A stretch of DNA of 64,000 nucleotides from Mycobacterium sp. BK086 (GCA_004362315.1 SNWL01000004.1:558001-622000), one strand, 5' to 3'; numbered from the stretch's first letter, positions 46,347 to 54,624 are shown. Numbers and translations: made by a program. Notes: generated by a model from the sequence alone, not told the origin.

Positions 46347-47276
46347 TTATGTTCGTCCCTCCGTCGGTTCGTCCGGTGGGGACGCGGACGACCGCCGCGC
46401 TTTGAGTGCTGGTCCGATCACGTCGTTCCGGAATGAGTAGCCGCTGGTGCGCAGTGCAGTTCCGGCAACGTCGCGACTTGCTTCGAGAGGGACGTGCAGC
46501 TTGTCCAGCGCCTCAATGCATTCGGCCAGCTTGTCGTTGGCGGTGGCTGGAAGGTGGCGCGTCGGGTTTGCATGGCGGCGCAGATAGATCTTCTCAGGGT
46601 GGTCGAGTCCCCGGCCTTTGTCACGGCTCAACGCGATGTCGTCGCCGGCGCGCTTCATAATCCAGGCCACATCAACGTCGTCGCGCTTCGCCGACGAACC
46701 CCGCGCCCCCTTGTTGGAATCGTGCCCTTGATGATCGAGCCGCAGAACGGTCCGCCCCTGCCGACGCAGCGGCATCATCGTGAAGTTGTACAGGTTGCGC
46801 CAGGTGTCTGCACTGTCCTCTTTACCCTCCACAAGGCGCGAAATGGTGTCGAGCACAATGAGTTGCGGCTCGTACACTTCGGCGGCGAGCGCTATTCGTT
46901 GGCCGCCTGCGGCAGTGTCCAGCGGAGGCAGGTCGGGGAAGGAGAAGTAGTGCAGCGGTCGGCCCGCGAGGTCTGCTGGACTATGCCCCATTCGCCGCAG
47001 CCGGTTGGCCAACTCCGCTACCGGATTTTCCATGTCGACGTACAGCACGGTGATCGGCTCGCGGGGTGGTTGCCCGAGCACCGTTGCTCCCGAAGCCAAC
47101 CCGACCGCGATCTCCAGCATCAGCAGCGACTTGCCGGCGGCCGCCTGCGCAACGAGAGAGCCTGATTCCCCTTCGTTGAGCAGACCGGGGATCACCGCCG
47201 TAGCCGCTACTACCGCGTCTAGACGTGACCAGTTGATCGGCACGAACCCGACGTCCAATACCTCTTCGCCGATCAC
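46347..47276 (-). CDS. RepA/AAA_25-type replication ATPase of the island
   Basis: A 309-aa RecA-fold ATPase. The P-loop is GSLVAQAAAGKSLLMLEIA (the first Gly of the usual motif is Ala), Walker B is PQLIVLDTISRLVEG, and the sensor block VLRLDHQGHDSNKGARGSS. The type is found in plasmids, phages and satellites as a hexameric helicase or replication protein. The C-terminal ~80 residues may bind DNA. The start overlaps the upstream gene (ATGA), so it ends a three-gene operon. Presence suggests that the island can replicate after excision. Confidence 0.78.
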   Translation of the reverse strand: MIGEEVLDVGFVPINWSRLDAVVAATAVIPGLLNEGESGSLVAQAAAGKSLLMLEIAVGLASGATVLGQPPREPITVLYVDMENPVAELANRLRRMGHSPADLAGRPLHYFSFPDLPPLDTAAGGQRIALAAEVYEPQLIVLDTISRLVEGKEDSADTWRNLYNFTMMPLRRQGRTVLRLDHQGHDSNKGARGSSAKRDDVDVAWIMKRAGDDIALSRDKGRGLDHPEKIYLRRHANPTRHLPATANDKLAECIEALDKLHVPLEASRDVAGTALRTSGYSFRNDVIGPALKARRSSASPPDEPTEGRT

Positions 47277-47635
47277 GCGTTACCCCCTTCCGGCCCACTG
47301 TGCGGATCGTGGATGTCCTCCACTGCCCTTCCAGGGGCTAAGGGTGCGACAGAGTTCCGCGTATGACCCTGCGGGCGCTTGAACTTCCGCCACTGCGGGT
47401 TAACCGTCGACTCAGGAAATCCGGCGATGACGAGTACACAGGCTTCACACGGTGGACGCAGTCCTGTCCAGCCGCCGCCGTTGTGCTGATGCCCCCACGC
47501 GGCCTGCGCCGCGCAGCGGTCGCACAACCCCTCGTACAGATAGATGTGCTTGACGATGTCCCACCTGGTAGCTTGGCGAATCGTCTCCGCAGCAACGTGA
47601 TTCGGTCGTTTGACCGTCCCCGAGCGACTTTTCAC
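47273..47635 (-). CDS. Small Cys-rich phage/island protein
   Basis: A 120-aa basic protein with two Cys pairs (YLYEGLCDRCAAQAAWGHQH; LRPPCEACVLVIAG), a likely zinc-binding site, followed by a charged C-terminal tail. Proteins of this kind are common in actinobacterial prophage-like islands, function unknown. It overlaps both neighbours by 4 bp, so the three genes are translationally coupled. Confidence 0.7.
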   Translation of the reverse strand: MKSRSGTVKRPNHVAAETIRQATRWDIVKHIYLYEGLCDRCAAQAAWGHQHNGGGWTGLRPPCEACVLVIAGFPESTVNPQWRKFKRPQGHTRNSVAPLAPGRAVEDIHDPHSGPEGGNA

Positions 47636-47970
47636 GCTGCACCGCCGACCGGCGGCGAGACGGACGCATCGGCACCAGTCCGCTCAGTGCCGCCCTCTGG
47701 TCGTGGTCGTGGCGCCATTCGTCGTCGCCGGCGCGCCTGTGCACTAAGAAGTGCCAAGCGTGCATAGTGCGCTTTACGCGCATGTTCTGCGCGAAGTGCC
47801 CGAACCTCCGGCGGCAGTTCGCCTTTAGGGTCTACCAAGCGCTCGAAACTGTCGAAGAACGCCCTGCGTGCGGGCAACGTACGAGCCGCCCGGTCATCGG
47901 TCTTTGCCCATGATTCGTGGGCCGCAATCGTAGAACGGGTCGTCCGCTCTGAACTGGTGAACACATACAC
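47632..47970 (-). CDS. Small helical island protein
   Basis: A 112-aa basic protein starting with SERTTRSTIAAHESWAKTDD. It contains RTLPARRAFFDSFERLVDPK, a helical RAEHARKAHYARLALLSAQ and a disordered tail. I recall close relatives in several mycobacterial islands, none with known function. ATG 47970 or GTG 47964 may start it; the latter is better spaced from GAGG. It is the first gene of the ATPase operon and lies beside the divergent control region. Confidence 0.7.
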   Translation of the reverse strand: MYVFTSSERTTRSTIAAHESWAKTDDRAARTLPARRAFFDSFERLVDPKGELPPEVRALRAEHARKAHYARLALLSAQARRRRRMAPRPRPEGGTERTGADASVSPPVGGAA

Positions 47971-47980
47971 CTCGTGTAAG

Positions 47981-48031
47981 ACGTGCTGAACCAGACCACC
48001 TGAGGCTCATTGGTGGTCTGTCTAGGCACGT
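47981..48031. promoter_or_regulatory. Nested dyad (operator-like) upstream of the ATPase operon
   Basis: CAGACCACC (47992-48000) and GGTGGTCTG (48012-48020) form a perfect 9-bp inverted repeat with an 11-bp spacer. Outside it ACGTGC (47981-47986) and GCACGT (48026-48031) form a second inverted pair. The site lies just before the minus-strand operon, which fits an operator for its regulation; no repressor gene is recognised in the island. Confidence 0.6.
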
Positions 48032-48051
48032 CCTCCGAGGAGGAAAATTCA

Positions 48052-48096
48052 ATGCTGTACGTGTCTAACGAAGGAGCCGGTGCAGACTGTACATGA
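48052..48096 (+). CDS. Possible 14-residue small ORF with strong SD
   Basis: ATG at 48052 runs 14 codons to TGA (starting MLYVSNEG), preceded by GAGGAGG with 8-nt spacing. It is on the strand opposite to all nearby genes. It might be a leader or regulatory peptide of a short transcript, or chance. The position between operon and integrase makes it worth noting. Confidence 0.3.
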   Translation: MLYVSNEGAGADCT

Positions 48097-48125
48097 GTGC
48101 ACTGACTCGATCCAAACCGGCCAAG

Positions 48126-49028
48126 TTAGACTCGGTCCCCGCGCCTGAGGCGGCGTGACGCCTCCCGAGCTCGCTGGTCGGCAGCGCTGGCGCCGTACCG
48201 TTCCAGCATCGTGTCAGACCGCCAGCCCATGAGCCGCTTAAGATCTCGCTCTTGGCCGCCCGCGAGAAGGAAGTCGTGAGCGTTGGTGTGGCGGAATCGG
48301 TGCGGGAACACAGCTTCCGGATCTAGACCCGCCGCCGCAGCTCGGACTTTGAGCCTCTCACGTACGCCGTCTGCCGTGAGTCGTCCGCGCTCACCGAGAA
48401 ACAGCGCGGAGCTGGATGCGTGCCGGTGCTTAGCGCGTTCACGGAGGTAGCGGTCCAGCGCCTGCCCCGTCCTGGCGCCGAAGTACGCGTTGCGGGTGCG
48501 CGAACCCTTCCCCGTGACGCGGACAGTTTCGCCGTCCAGGTCAAGGTCGGGCAGTTCGATCCCGGTCGCCTCCGAGACACGGATCCCGCAATCCATCAAC
48601 AGACGGATGATGGCCTCGTCGCGACGTTCCATGAATCCCTTGCCCTTGCAGGCGGCGATCAACGCGGCGAGGTCGTCGTCCGTGAATACGGGAACGGGAG
48701 GTGGCTCCGGCTTGTCGATACTGATGCCGGCAAGGGGGTCACTGTCGATGATGTCCTCGGCGAGTAGCCAGTTGACGAAGCGTCGCAGCCCACGCCACCG
48801 AGTGAGGATCGTCCCAGCGGCCAGATCGCGACCTCGTAGGTAGTCGAACCATTCCAGCACCATGTCCCGGTTCAGGCTGACGACGTCTACTGGGTGGCCC
48901 TCCTCGACGAGCCACCGGCTGAAGTACGTGATGCTCTGCCCGTACAGCGCCACCGTGCGGTCCGCCTTGCCCGCGACGCGAAGGGAGCGATAGAAGCTAC
49001 TCCGTAAGGATTCGAGCGTCTCAGGCAC
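48126..49028 (-). CDS. int: Tyrosine integrase of the island
   Basis: A 300-aa site-specific recombinase of XerC/D-like size. The N-terminal SAM-like core-binding domain (TVALYGQSITYFSRWLVEEG) covers residues 1-100. Catalytic residues are Arg150 (DCGIRVSEATG), Lys174 (VTGKGSRTR), His243/Arg246 (FPHRFRHTNA), Trp269 in place of the second His (MGWRSDTM) and Tyr278 (LERYG). It lacks the large arm-binding domain of lambda-type integrases. It lies 43 bp from the right-hand duplicated gene end, the usual place of an integrase beside its att site. Confidence 0.92.
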   Translation of the reverse strand: MPETLESLRSSFYRSLRVAGKADRTVALYGQSITYFSRWLVEEGHPVDVVSLNRDMVLEWFDYLRGRDLAAGTILTRWRGLRRFVNWLLAEDIIDSDPLAGISIDKPEPPPVPVFTDDDLAALIAACKGKGFMERRDEAIIRLLMDCGIRVSEATGIELPDLDLDGETVRVTGKGSRTRNAYFGARTGQALDRYLRERAKHRHASSSALFLGERGRLTADGVRERLKVRAAAAGLDPEAVFPHRFRHTNAHDFLLAGGQERDLKRLMGWRSDTMLERYGASAADQRAREASRRLRRGDRV

Positions 49029-49036
49029 CCGAATAG

Positions 49037-49056
49037 GTTATCGGGTGAGTTGACGC
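49037..49056. repeat. Putative integrase arm-type site, right copy
   Basis: GTTATCGGGTGAGTTGACGC lies between the integrase start and the att repeat, and matches the left copy at 38608-38628. Confidence 0.6.
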
Positions 49057-49071
49057 TGTGCTAGTGGTTGA

Positions 49072-49156
49072 CTATTTCGGATTGCCAGCATCATCCCAGT
49101 TAGCAGCAACTTTTTTGCTCGGCTGCACCCGCGGCGGCTCCCCCGGCATCTTCGGA
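49072..49156. repeat. Island-borne copy of the target-gene 3' end (attR side)
   Basis: It restores the last ~28 codons and stop of the polymerase gene. It aligns with 38459-38540, is identical in CCCGGCATCTTCGGA at the junction (49142-49156) and in TTGCTCGGCTGCAC (49115-49128), and diverges progressively toward the stop codon. That fits an imported rather than a freshly duplicated sequence. Confidence 0.85.
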
Positions 49157-50118
49157 TAGTTCGGCGGGTAGGGCAGGTCCCCGAGACCGTTGTCCTCATC
49201 AGCGGCCATCATCTCCAGCAGCGGATCGATCGACTGCGCAACCGAATCCATGTCGGCCATCGGGTCGCCGCGCTTGGCGATCAACGCCGGCACCGTGGCC
49301 ATGGTGTAGTCGTCGGGGTCGGCGCTCGCCAGCTCCTCCCAGGTGAGCGGCGTCGAGACAGTGGCGATCGCCGTGGCCCGCACCGAGTAGGCGCTGGCGA
49401 ACGTGCGGTCGCGGGCATTCTGGTTGTAGTCGATGAACACCCGCTGGCCGCGCTCTTCTTTCCACCACGAGGTGGTCACCAAATCCGGTGCGCGGCGCTC
49501 TAATTCGCGCGCCAGGGCGATCCCGGCCCGTCGCACCGCGATGAAATCCCAGTCCGGCCGGATGCGCACGAAAATGTGCACGCCCCGCCCGCCCGAGGTT
49601 TTCGGGTAGCCGACCAGTCCTAGCTCGTCGAGCACCGGCTTGAGGATGTCGACGGCGATGGTGCGCGCCTCGGCGAAACCGGTACCCGGTTGCGGGTCGA
49701 GATCCACCCGCAGTTCGTCGGGGTGCTCGGTGTCGGGGCAGCGCACTTGCCACGGGTGCAGCGTGACCGTGCCCATCTGGGCGGCCCACAGGATGGCCGA
49801 CGGGTGGGTCACCTTCAGCGCGTCGGCGGTACGCCCCGACGGGAACGTGACCCGACAGGTCTGCAGGTATTCCGGATGTTTCTCGGGGACCCGCTTCTGG
49901 TAGATCTCCTCGCCCTCGATGCCGTCCGGGAAACGCTGGAGATGCGCCGGGCGGTCCCGCAGCGCCGTCAAGAGCGGGCCGGAACCGACGGTGCGGTAGT
50001 ACTCGACCAGCTTCCCCTTGGTGCCGTTCGACCCGAGTTTGGGAAAGTACACCTTGTCCGGGTTGGTCAGCCGGACGGCGACACCGTCGACGTCGATCTC
50101 TTCAGCCTTGGTCGCCAC
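49072..50118 (-). CDS. LigD-type DNA polymerase/primase (PolDom; Rv3730c-like)
   Basis: A 348-aa archaeo-eukaryotic-primase-fold polymerase as in the polymerase domain of LigD, here stand-alone. Key blocks: QRFPDGIEGEEIYQKRVPEK, HPSAILWAAQMGTVTLHPW, DELRVDLDPQPGTGF (catalytic Asp pair), YPKTSGGRGVHIFVRI and VFIDYNQNARDRTFASAYSV. Such proteins fill gaps or extend ends in repair. GTG 50118 gives the length I recall for Rv3730c; ligC starts 40 bp away, divergently. The gene is the island's insertion target and its last residues are element-derived, keeping it intact. Confidence 0.92.
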   Translation of the reverse strand: MATKAEEIDVDGVAVRLTNPDKVYFPKLGSNGTKGKLVEYYRTVGSGPLLTALRDRPAHLQRFPDGIEGEEIYQKRVPEKHPEYLQTCRVTFPSGRTADALKVTHPSAILWAAQMGTVTLHPWQVRCPDTEHPDELRVDLDPQPGTGFAEARTIAVDILKPVLDELGLVGYPKTSGGRGVHIFVRIRPDWDFIAVRRAGIALARELERRAPDLVTTSWWKEERGQRVFIDYNQNARDRTFASAYSVRATAIATVSTPLTWEELASADPDDYTMATVPALIAKRGDPMADMDSVAQSIDPLLEMMAADEDNGLGDLPYPPNYPKMPGEPPRVQPSKKVAANWDDAGNPK

Positions 50119-50158
50119 CCTTCCGAAGCTACCGCCCGGCACGCGTAAGAATGAACCG

Positions 50159-51229
50159 ATGCAGCTGCCCGTCAATCCGCCGGTGTCGCCGATGCTCGCC
50201 AAGGCGGTCTCCGCCATGCCGCCCGACGCCTCTTACGAGCCGAAGTGGGACGGCTTTCGATCGGTGTGCTTTCGCGACGGTGACGACGTCGTGCTCGGCA
50301 GCCGCAACGAAAAGCCGTTGACGCGGTACTTCCCCGAGCTGGTCAGCGCGGCGTTGGCCGAGCTGCCGCCCCGATGCGTGATCGACGGCGAGATCGTCAT
50401 CGCCACCGAGGCCGGCCTGGACTTCGAGGCTCTGCAACAACGCATTCATCCCGCCGACTCCCGCGTGCGCATGCTCGCCGAGAAGACACCGGCGGCGTTC
50501 GTCGCCTTCGATCTGCTCGCGCTCGGCGACGACGACTACACCGGACGGCCGTTCAGTGAGCGGCGCGCCGCGCTCGAGCAGGCCTTGGCCGACGTCGGTC
50601 CGTCGTTTCACGTCACACCGGCCACCACCGACGCCGAGGTCGCGCAGCGGTGGTTCTCCGAGTTCGAGGGGGCCGGTCTGGACGGGGTGATCGCCAAACC
50701 GCTCACGATCACCTACCAGCCCGACAAGCGGGTGATGTTCAAGGTCAAACACGAGCGCACCGCCGACTGCGTGGTCGCCGGGTACCGGGTGCACAAGTCG
50801 GGCGAGGACGCGATCGGTTCGCTGTTACTCGGTCTCTACAAGGACGACGGCATGCTGGCGTCGGTGGGTGTTATCGGCGCCTTCCCGATGGCCGAGCGCC
50901 GCCGGCTGTTCACCGAATTACAGCCTCTGGTAACCGAATTCGAGGGCCACCCGTGGAACTGGGCCGCCCACGAGGCCGGCGAACGCACACCGCAGAAGAA
51001 TGCCGGCTCACGGTGGAACGCCGGCAAGGACCTGTCGTTCGTCCCGCTGCGGCCCGAGCGGGTGGTCGAGGTGCGCTATGACCACATGGAGGGCGAGCGC
51101 TTCCGGCACACCGCGCAGTTCAACCGCTGGCGGCCGGATCGCGACCCGCGCTCCTGCACCTACGAACAGCTGGAACGCCCGCTGACGTTCAGCCTCGGCG
51201 AGATCATCCCAGGGCTCGAGGCCCGTTAG
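50159..51229 (+). CDS. ligC: ATP-dependent DNA ligase LigC
   Basis: A 356-aa ligase. Motif I is YEPKWDGFRS with the nucleophilic Lys. ERRAALEQAL, RCVIDGEIV (motif III region), GLDGVIAKPL (motif IV) and MFKVKHERTADCVVAGY (motif V) follow; the OB-fold domain makes up the rest. ATG 50159 gives a length close to Rv3731 (358 aa). With the divergent polymerase it forms a mycobacterial NHEJ-related or base-excision-repair pair. The 3' end overlaps the convergent bacterioferritin gene by 4 bp. Confidence 0.95.
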   Translation: MQLPVNPPVSPMLAKAVSAMPPDASYEPKWDGFRSVCFRDGDDVVLGSRNEKPLTRYFPELVSAALAELPPRCVIDGEIVIATEAGLDFEALQQRIHPADSRVRMLAEKTPAAFVAFDLLALGDDDYTGRPFSERRAALEQALADVGPSFHVTPATTDAEVAQRWFSEFEGAGLDGVIAKPLTITYQPDKRVMFKVKHERTADCVVAGYRVHKSGEDAIGSLLLGLYKDDGMLASVGVIGAFPMAERRRLFTELQPLVTEFEGHPWNWAAHEAGERTPQKNAGSRWNAGKDLSFVPLRPERVVEVRYDHMEGERFRHTAQFNRWRPDRDPRSCTYEQLERPLTFSLGEIIPGLEAR

Positions 51230-51714
51230 TCGAGTGAGCCCGGCGGGCGCGAGACACACTGCGCCGAGTACAGCTCCACGCCGAGCTTGTTCATCAGTTC
51301 GAGCTGGGTCTCGAGGTAGTCGATGTGGTGCTCTTCGTCGGCCACGATGTCCTCGAAGAGATTGGCGGTCGTGGAGTCCTGCTTCTCGCGACACAGCACG
51401 ATGGCCGGCTTCAGGCGGTTGACCACTTCGTACTCGAGGGCGAGGTCGCTCTCGAACTGTTCGCGGATCGTCTGGCCGATGTTCAGCGTGCCGATCCGCT
51501 GGTAGTTGGGCAGCCCGTCGAGGATCAGGATGCGGTCGGTGACGCGCTCGGCGTGGCGCATCTCGTCGAACGATTCGTCGCGGGTGTGCTTGGCCAGCTC
51601 CGTGAAGCCCCAGTTGTCCTGCATCTTCGAGTGCAGGAAGTACTGGTTGATCGCGGTCAGTTCACTCGTCAACTGCTGATTGAGGAGAGTGAGAATCTCG
51701 CTGTCGCCCTGCAT
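51226..51714 (-). CDS. bfrA: Bacterioferritin (heme-containing, BfrA type)
   Basis: A 162-aa four-helix ferritin. Ferroxidase ligands lie in LTSELTAINQYF (Glu18), FDEMRHAERVTDRIL (Glu51, His54; Met52 as heme ligand), LALEYEVVN (Glu94-region) and VADEEHHIDYLE (Glu127, His130). It stores iron as ferric oxide in a 24-mer. The upstream region towards irtA holds IdeR-type boxes; IdeR with iron is known to activate bacterioferritin genes in M. tuberculosis and to repress siderophore genes, which fits this divergent layout. Confidence 0.95.
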   Translation of the reverse strand: MQGDSEILTLLNQQLTSELTAINQYFLHSKMQDNWGFTELAKHTRDESFDEMRHAERVTDRILILDGLPNYQRIGTLNIGQTIREQFESDLALEYEVVNRLKPAIVLCREKQDSTTANLFEDIVADEEHHIDYLETQLELMNKLGVELYSAQCVSRPPGSLD

Positions 51715-51859
51715 GACTTTCTCCTGTCAAGTATCGCTGAACCGCAATCAATGCCGTATTGGAAGAACGTAATACATATTCGCCGGATATGCGCCGACTA
51801 TCGTGGTCAGACGGGTTGTGTTGCTTGAACATTGGCACACGTGAACCGTTGTGGGCAAA

Positions 51860-51878
51860 TAAGATAAGGCTAGGCTGA
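51860..51878. promoter_or_regulatory. IdeR-like iron box 1
   Basis: TAAGATAAGGCTAGGCTGA matches the IdeR consensus TTAGGTTAGGCTAACCTAA at 13 of 19 positions, including the central AAGGCTA-type core. Its tandem placement with the next box resembles the paired boxes reported upstream of M. tuberculosis bacterioferritin genes. Confidence 0.5.
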
Positions 51879-51889
51879 CTTCGGTCGAA

Positions 51890-51908
51890 TTCGGTTAGTC
51901 TTGCCTTA
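51890..51908. promoter_or_regulatory. IdeR-like iron box 2
   Basis: TTCGGTTAGTCTTGCCTTA retains GGTTAG-CT--CCT of the IdeR consensus. It lies 30 bp from box 1, centre to centre. Confidence 0.6.
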
Positions 51909-52020
51909 GCGAATGGCCGAAATAAGCGGTCGGCTGAGAATTATTCGCGTCCTTTAATTGCACGCGCGTCGGGTAAGCCAATTCCGCTGCGATTTCCCCG
52001 GGGTGGGAGGACCGGGGCCG

Positions 52021-52061
52021 CCTGCGGGTAGTTAGCTTAGGTTAAGCTAACTACCCGCAGG
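52021..52061. promoter_or_regulatory. 41-bp palindrome containing the irtA IdeR box
   Basis: CCTGCGGGTAGTTAGCTTA (52021-52039) and its exact inverse TAAGCTAACTACCCGCAGG (52043-52061) flank the 3-nt centre GGT. Within it TTAGCTTAGGTTAAGCTAA (52032-52050) matches the IdeR consensus at 16 of 19 positions. It ends 22 bp before the irtA ATG, so IdeR binding would block transcription, and the RNA could fold into a 19-bp hairpin beside the start. Confidence 0.88.
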
Positions 52062-52083
52062 CCTGGGAGCAGAGGACACCGAC

Positions 52084-54624
52084 ATGGGACGAGGCATCGG
52101 AGGCGCGATGCTGCGCGGCTTCGGGGGGCGCGATCACGTCGCGACCGTGGAGCAGGTCTCCTCCATCGCACCGCACTGCGTCCGCATCACGATGTCGTCA
52201 CCCACCGTGTTCTCCGACGTCAGTGTCGGGCCGACGGCCTGGCTGCGGTTCTGGTTCCCCGATCCCGACGGCGGAAAGACCGAGTTCCAGCGCGCCTACA
52301 CCCTGGTGTGGGCCGACCCTGATGCGGGCCGATTCGCCGTCGACGTCGTGCTGCACGAGCCCGCCGGACCGGCCTGCGCCTGGGCATCGACGGCCAAGCC
52401 GGGCATGACCATCCCCGTGGTGTCACTGGGGTCGACTCGGTTCGAAGTCCCCGACGAGCTGCCCGCGGGCTTCCTACTGATCGGTGATTCGGCGTCGATT
52501 CCGGCGATCAACTCCATCGTGGCGACGCTCCCTCCCGACGTGGACGTCGAGGTGTACCTCGAGCGCCATTGCGACGACGACGAACTCATCCCGCTCACCG
52601 AGCATCCGCGCCGCCGCCTGCACTGGGTGACGCGAACGGACGACACCTCACTGGCCGCGGCCATCGAGGACCGGGATTGGTCGAACTGGACCGCCTGGGC
52701 CGGGCCCGAGGCCGGTGCGCTCAAGCATCTGCGCAAGCGTCTGAAAGACACCTTCGGGTTCCCGAAGACCGACCTGAAGGCCCAGGCGTATTGGACGCAG
52801 GGTCGCGAGATGGGCAGCACCCGCGACGACGAGGCCACGGCGCCGGAGGTCGCAGCGGCGGTACCGGCACCCGCCGTTGCCAAAGGCAAGTGGCGTTCGC
52901 AAGCGGGCAAAGACCTTCTGGCGCCGGTGAAGTCGCAGTTGATCGTCGCGGGCGTGCTGCAGGCGCTGCTCACTCTGTTGCAGCTGGCCCCGTTCGTGGT
53001 GCTGGTCGAGCTGGCGCAACTGTTGCTCAGCGGCGCGGACCACTCCCGGGTATGGAGCACCGTCACGGTGTTCGTGATACTGCTGACCACCGGCACCACG
53101 CTGGGCGCGGTTCTGGTCCTGTGGCTGCACGTGGTCGATATGCGCTTCAGCGCCGAGGTGCGGCGACGCCTGCTGGACAAGCTCGCGCGAATGCCGTTGG
53201 GCTGGTTCACCGATCGCGGCTCCGGCTCGGTGAAGAAGCTCATCCAGGACGACACCCTGTCCCTGCACTACCTGGTGACGCACGCGGTGTGCGATGCGGT
53301 GGCCGCCGTGGTGGCCCCGATCGCGGTGCTGATCTACCTGTTCTCCGTGGACTGGGCGATGGCGCTGATCCTGTTCCTGCCGATCCTCGTCTACATCGTG
53401 ACCACCTGGACGATGGTGTATCAGAGCGGGCCCAAGATCGCCGAGGCATCGGCGTGGGCCGAGCGCATGAACGGTGAGTCGGCGGCATTCCTGGAGGGCC
53501 AGCCGGTCATCCGCGTCTTCGGCGGTGCGGCCGCGTCGTCATTCCGCAGGCGCCTGGACGACTACATCACCTTCCTCAACGAATGGCAGCGGCCGTTCAT
53601 CGGCAAGAAGACGTTCATGGATCTAGTCACCCGGCCATCGACGTTCCTATGGCTGATCATCACGGCGGGCACCGGGTTCGTCGTGTCCGGCTGGCTGGCC
53701 CCGGCCACGCTGCTGCCATTCCTGGTGCTGGGCACCACGTTCGGCAGCCGCCTACTGGGCATCGCCTACGGCTTGGGCGGTATCAGGGAGGGCACCCAGG
53801 CCGCCAAGCGCATTGCGGTGGCGCTCGACGAGACCGAACTGGGCACGCAGGATGGGCCGGCGTCGCCGGCCACGGTCGGGGTGGCGTTCGACGCCGTCAC
53901 CTTCGGCTACCGTCCCGGCGTCCCGGTCATCCACGACGTCACGCTCGCCCTGAGTCCCGGCACCGTGACCGCGCTGGTGGGCCCGTCCGGTTCGGGCAAA
54001 TCGACGCTGGCAGCGTTGCTCGCACGGTTCCACGACGTGGACACCGGCGCGATCCGGATCAACGGTCGCGACATCCGGTCACTGACCCCAGACGAGCTCT
54101 ACACGCAAGTCGGATTCGTGTTCCAGGACGTCCAGCTCGTGGCGGGCACCGTCCGCGACAACATCGCGCTCGCGCGCCCCGACGCCGGCACCGATGAGAT
54201 CGAGAATGCCGCGCGCAACGCCCAGATCCACGACCGAATCCTGCGGCTGCCCAGGGGGTACGACACCATCCTCGGGGCCGACAGCCAGCTGTCCGGCGGC
54301 GAGAAGCAACGCCTGACGATCGCCCGCGCGCTGCTGGCCGACACCCCGATCCTCATCCTCGACGAGGCCACCGCGTTCGCCGACCCGGAATCGGAATACC
54401 TTGTGCAACAGGCACTGAGCTCACTGATCCGGAATCGCACCGTGCTGGTGATCGCACACCGGCTGCACACCATCACCGGTGCCGACCAGATCGCCGTGCT
54501 CGACCACGGCCGGATCGCGGAGATCGGCACCCACACCGAGCTGCTCGCGTCTGACGGCCGCTACCGTCGGCTGTGGGACAGCCGACTGGCCGGCACGCCC
54601 GCCACCAGCGAGGCCGCCCGATGA
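52084..54624 (+). CDS. irtA: Siderophore (mycobactin/carboxymycobactin) ABC importer subunit IrtA
   Basis: An 846-aa inner-membrane protein. Residues about 1-265 are a siderophore-interacting FAD domain (SIP) that reduces ferric siderophore ([35 protein letters not shown]). Residues about 285-590 form a six-helix ABC-exporter-type membrane domain. The ABC domain has [16 protein letters not shown], signature [16 protein letters not shown] and [14 protein letters not shown]. It works as a heterodimer with IrtB to import iron-carboxymycobactin. ATG 52084 follows GGGAG/GAGG after the IdeR palindrome. It ends in an ATGA overlap with irtB. Confidence 0.96.
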   Translation: MGRGIGGAMLRGFGGRDHVATVEQVSSIAPHCVRITMSSPTVFSDVSVGPTAWLRFWFPDPDGGKTEFQRAYTLVWADPDAGRFAVDVVLHEPAGPACAWASTAKPGMTIPVVSLGSTRFEVPDELPAGFLLIGDSASIPAINSIVATLPPDVDVEVYLERHCDDDELIPLTEHPRRRLHWVTRTDDTSLAAAIEDRDWSNWTAWAGPEAGALKHLRKRLKDTFGFPKTDLKAQAYWTQGREMGSTRDDEATAPEVAAAVPAPAVAKGKWRSQAGKDLLAPVKSQLIVAGVLQALLTLLQLAPFVVLVELAQLLLSGADHSRVWSTVTVFVILLTTGTTLGAVLVLWLHVVDMRFSAEVRRRLLDKLARMPLGWFTDRGSGSVKKLIQDDTLSLHYLVTHAVCDAVAAVVAPIAVLIYLFSVDWAMALILFLPILVYIVTTWTMVYQSGPKIAEASAWAERMNGESAAFLEGQPVIRVFGGAAASSFRRRLDDYITFLNEWQRPFIGKKTFMDLVTRPSTFLWLIITAGTGFVVSGWLAPATLLPFLVLGTTFGSRLLGIAYGLGGIREGTQAAKRIAVALDETELGTQDGPASPATVGVAFDAVTFGYRPGVPVIHDVTLALSPGTVTALVGPSGSGKSTLAALLARFHDVDTGAIRINGRDIRSLTPDELYTQVGFVFQDVQLVAGTVRDNIALARPDAGTDEIENAARNAQIHDRILRLPRGYDTILGADSQLSGGEKQRLTIARALLADTPILILDEATAFADPESEYLVQQALSSLIRNRTVLVIAHRLHTITGADQIAVLDHGRIAEIGTHTELLASDGRYRRLWDSRLAGTPATSEAAR

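Larger units (their letters stand above)
38541..49156. mobile_element. Integrated genomic island (about 10.6 kb) in the 3' end of a LigD-type polymerase gene
   Basis: Boundaries come from a direct repeat: 38459-38540 aligns with 49075-49156, with an identical 15-mer CCCGGCATCTTCGGA at the island-host junctions (38526-38540; 49142-49156). A tyrosine integrase lies 43 bp inside the right repeat. Arm-like repeats are at 38608-38628 and 49037-49056. The interior has visibly lower GC and genes absent from the flanking syntenic block. It carries an ATPase operon, a serine recombinase and defence-like cargo, but no structural phage or conjugation genes. Confidence 0.87.
51715..52083. promoter_or_regulatory. 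Shared iron-control region between bfrA and irtA
   Basis: This 369-bp region has no gene. It holds three IdeR-like boxes: 51860-51878, 51890-51908 and 52032-52050, reported separately. The first two form a tandem pair 30 bp apart and lie 146-194 bp from the bfrA start; the third is adjacent to irtA. Confidence 0.75.

Noticed and set aside
38541..49156. Island as a complete prophage or conjugative element
   Set aside because: No capsid, tail, terminase, lysis, relaxase or type IV secretion gene is visible; only integration, replication and cargo functions.
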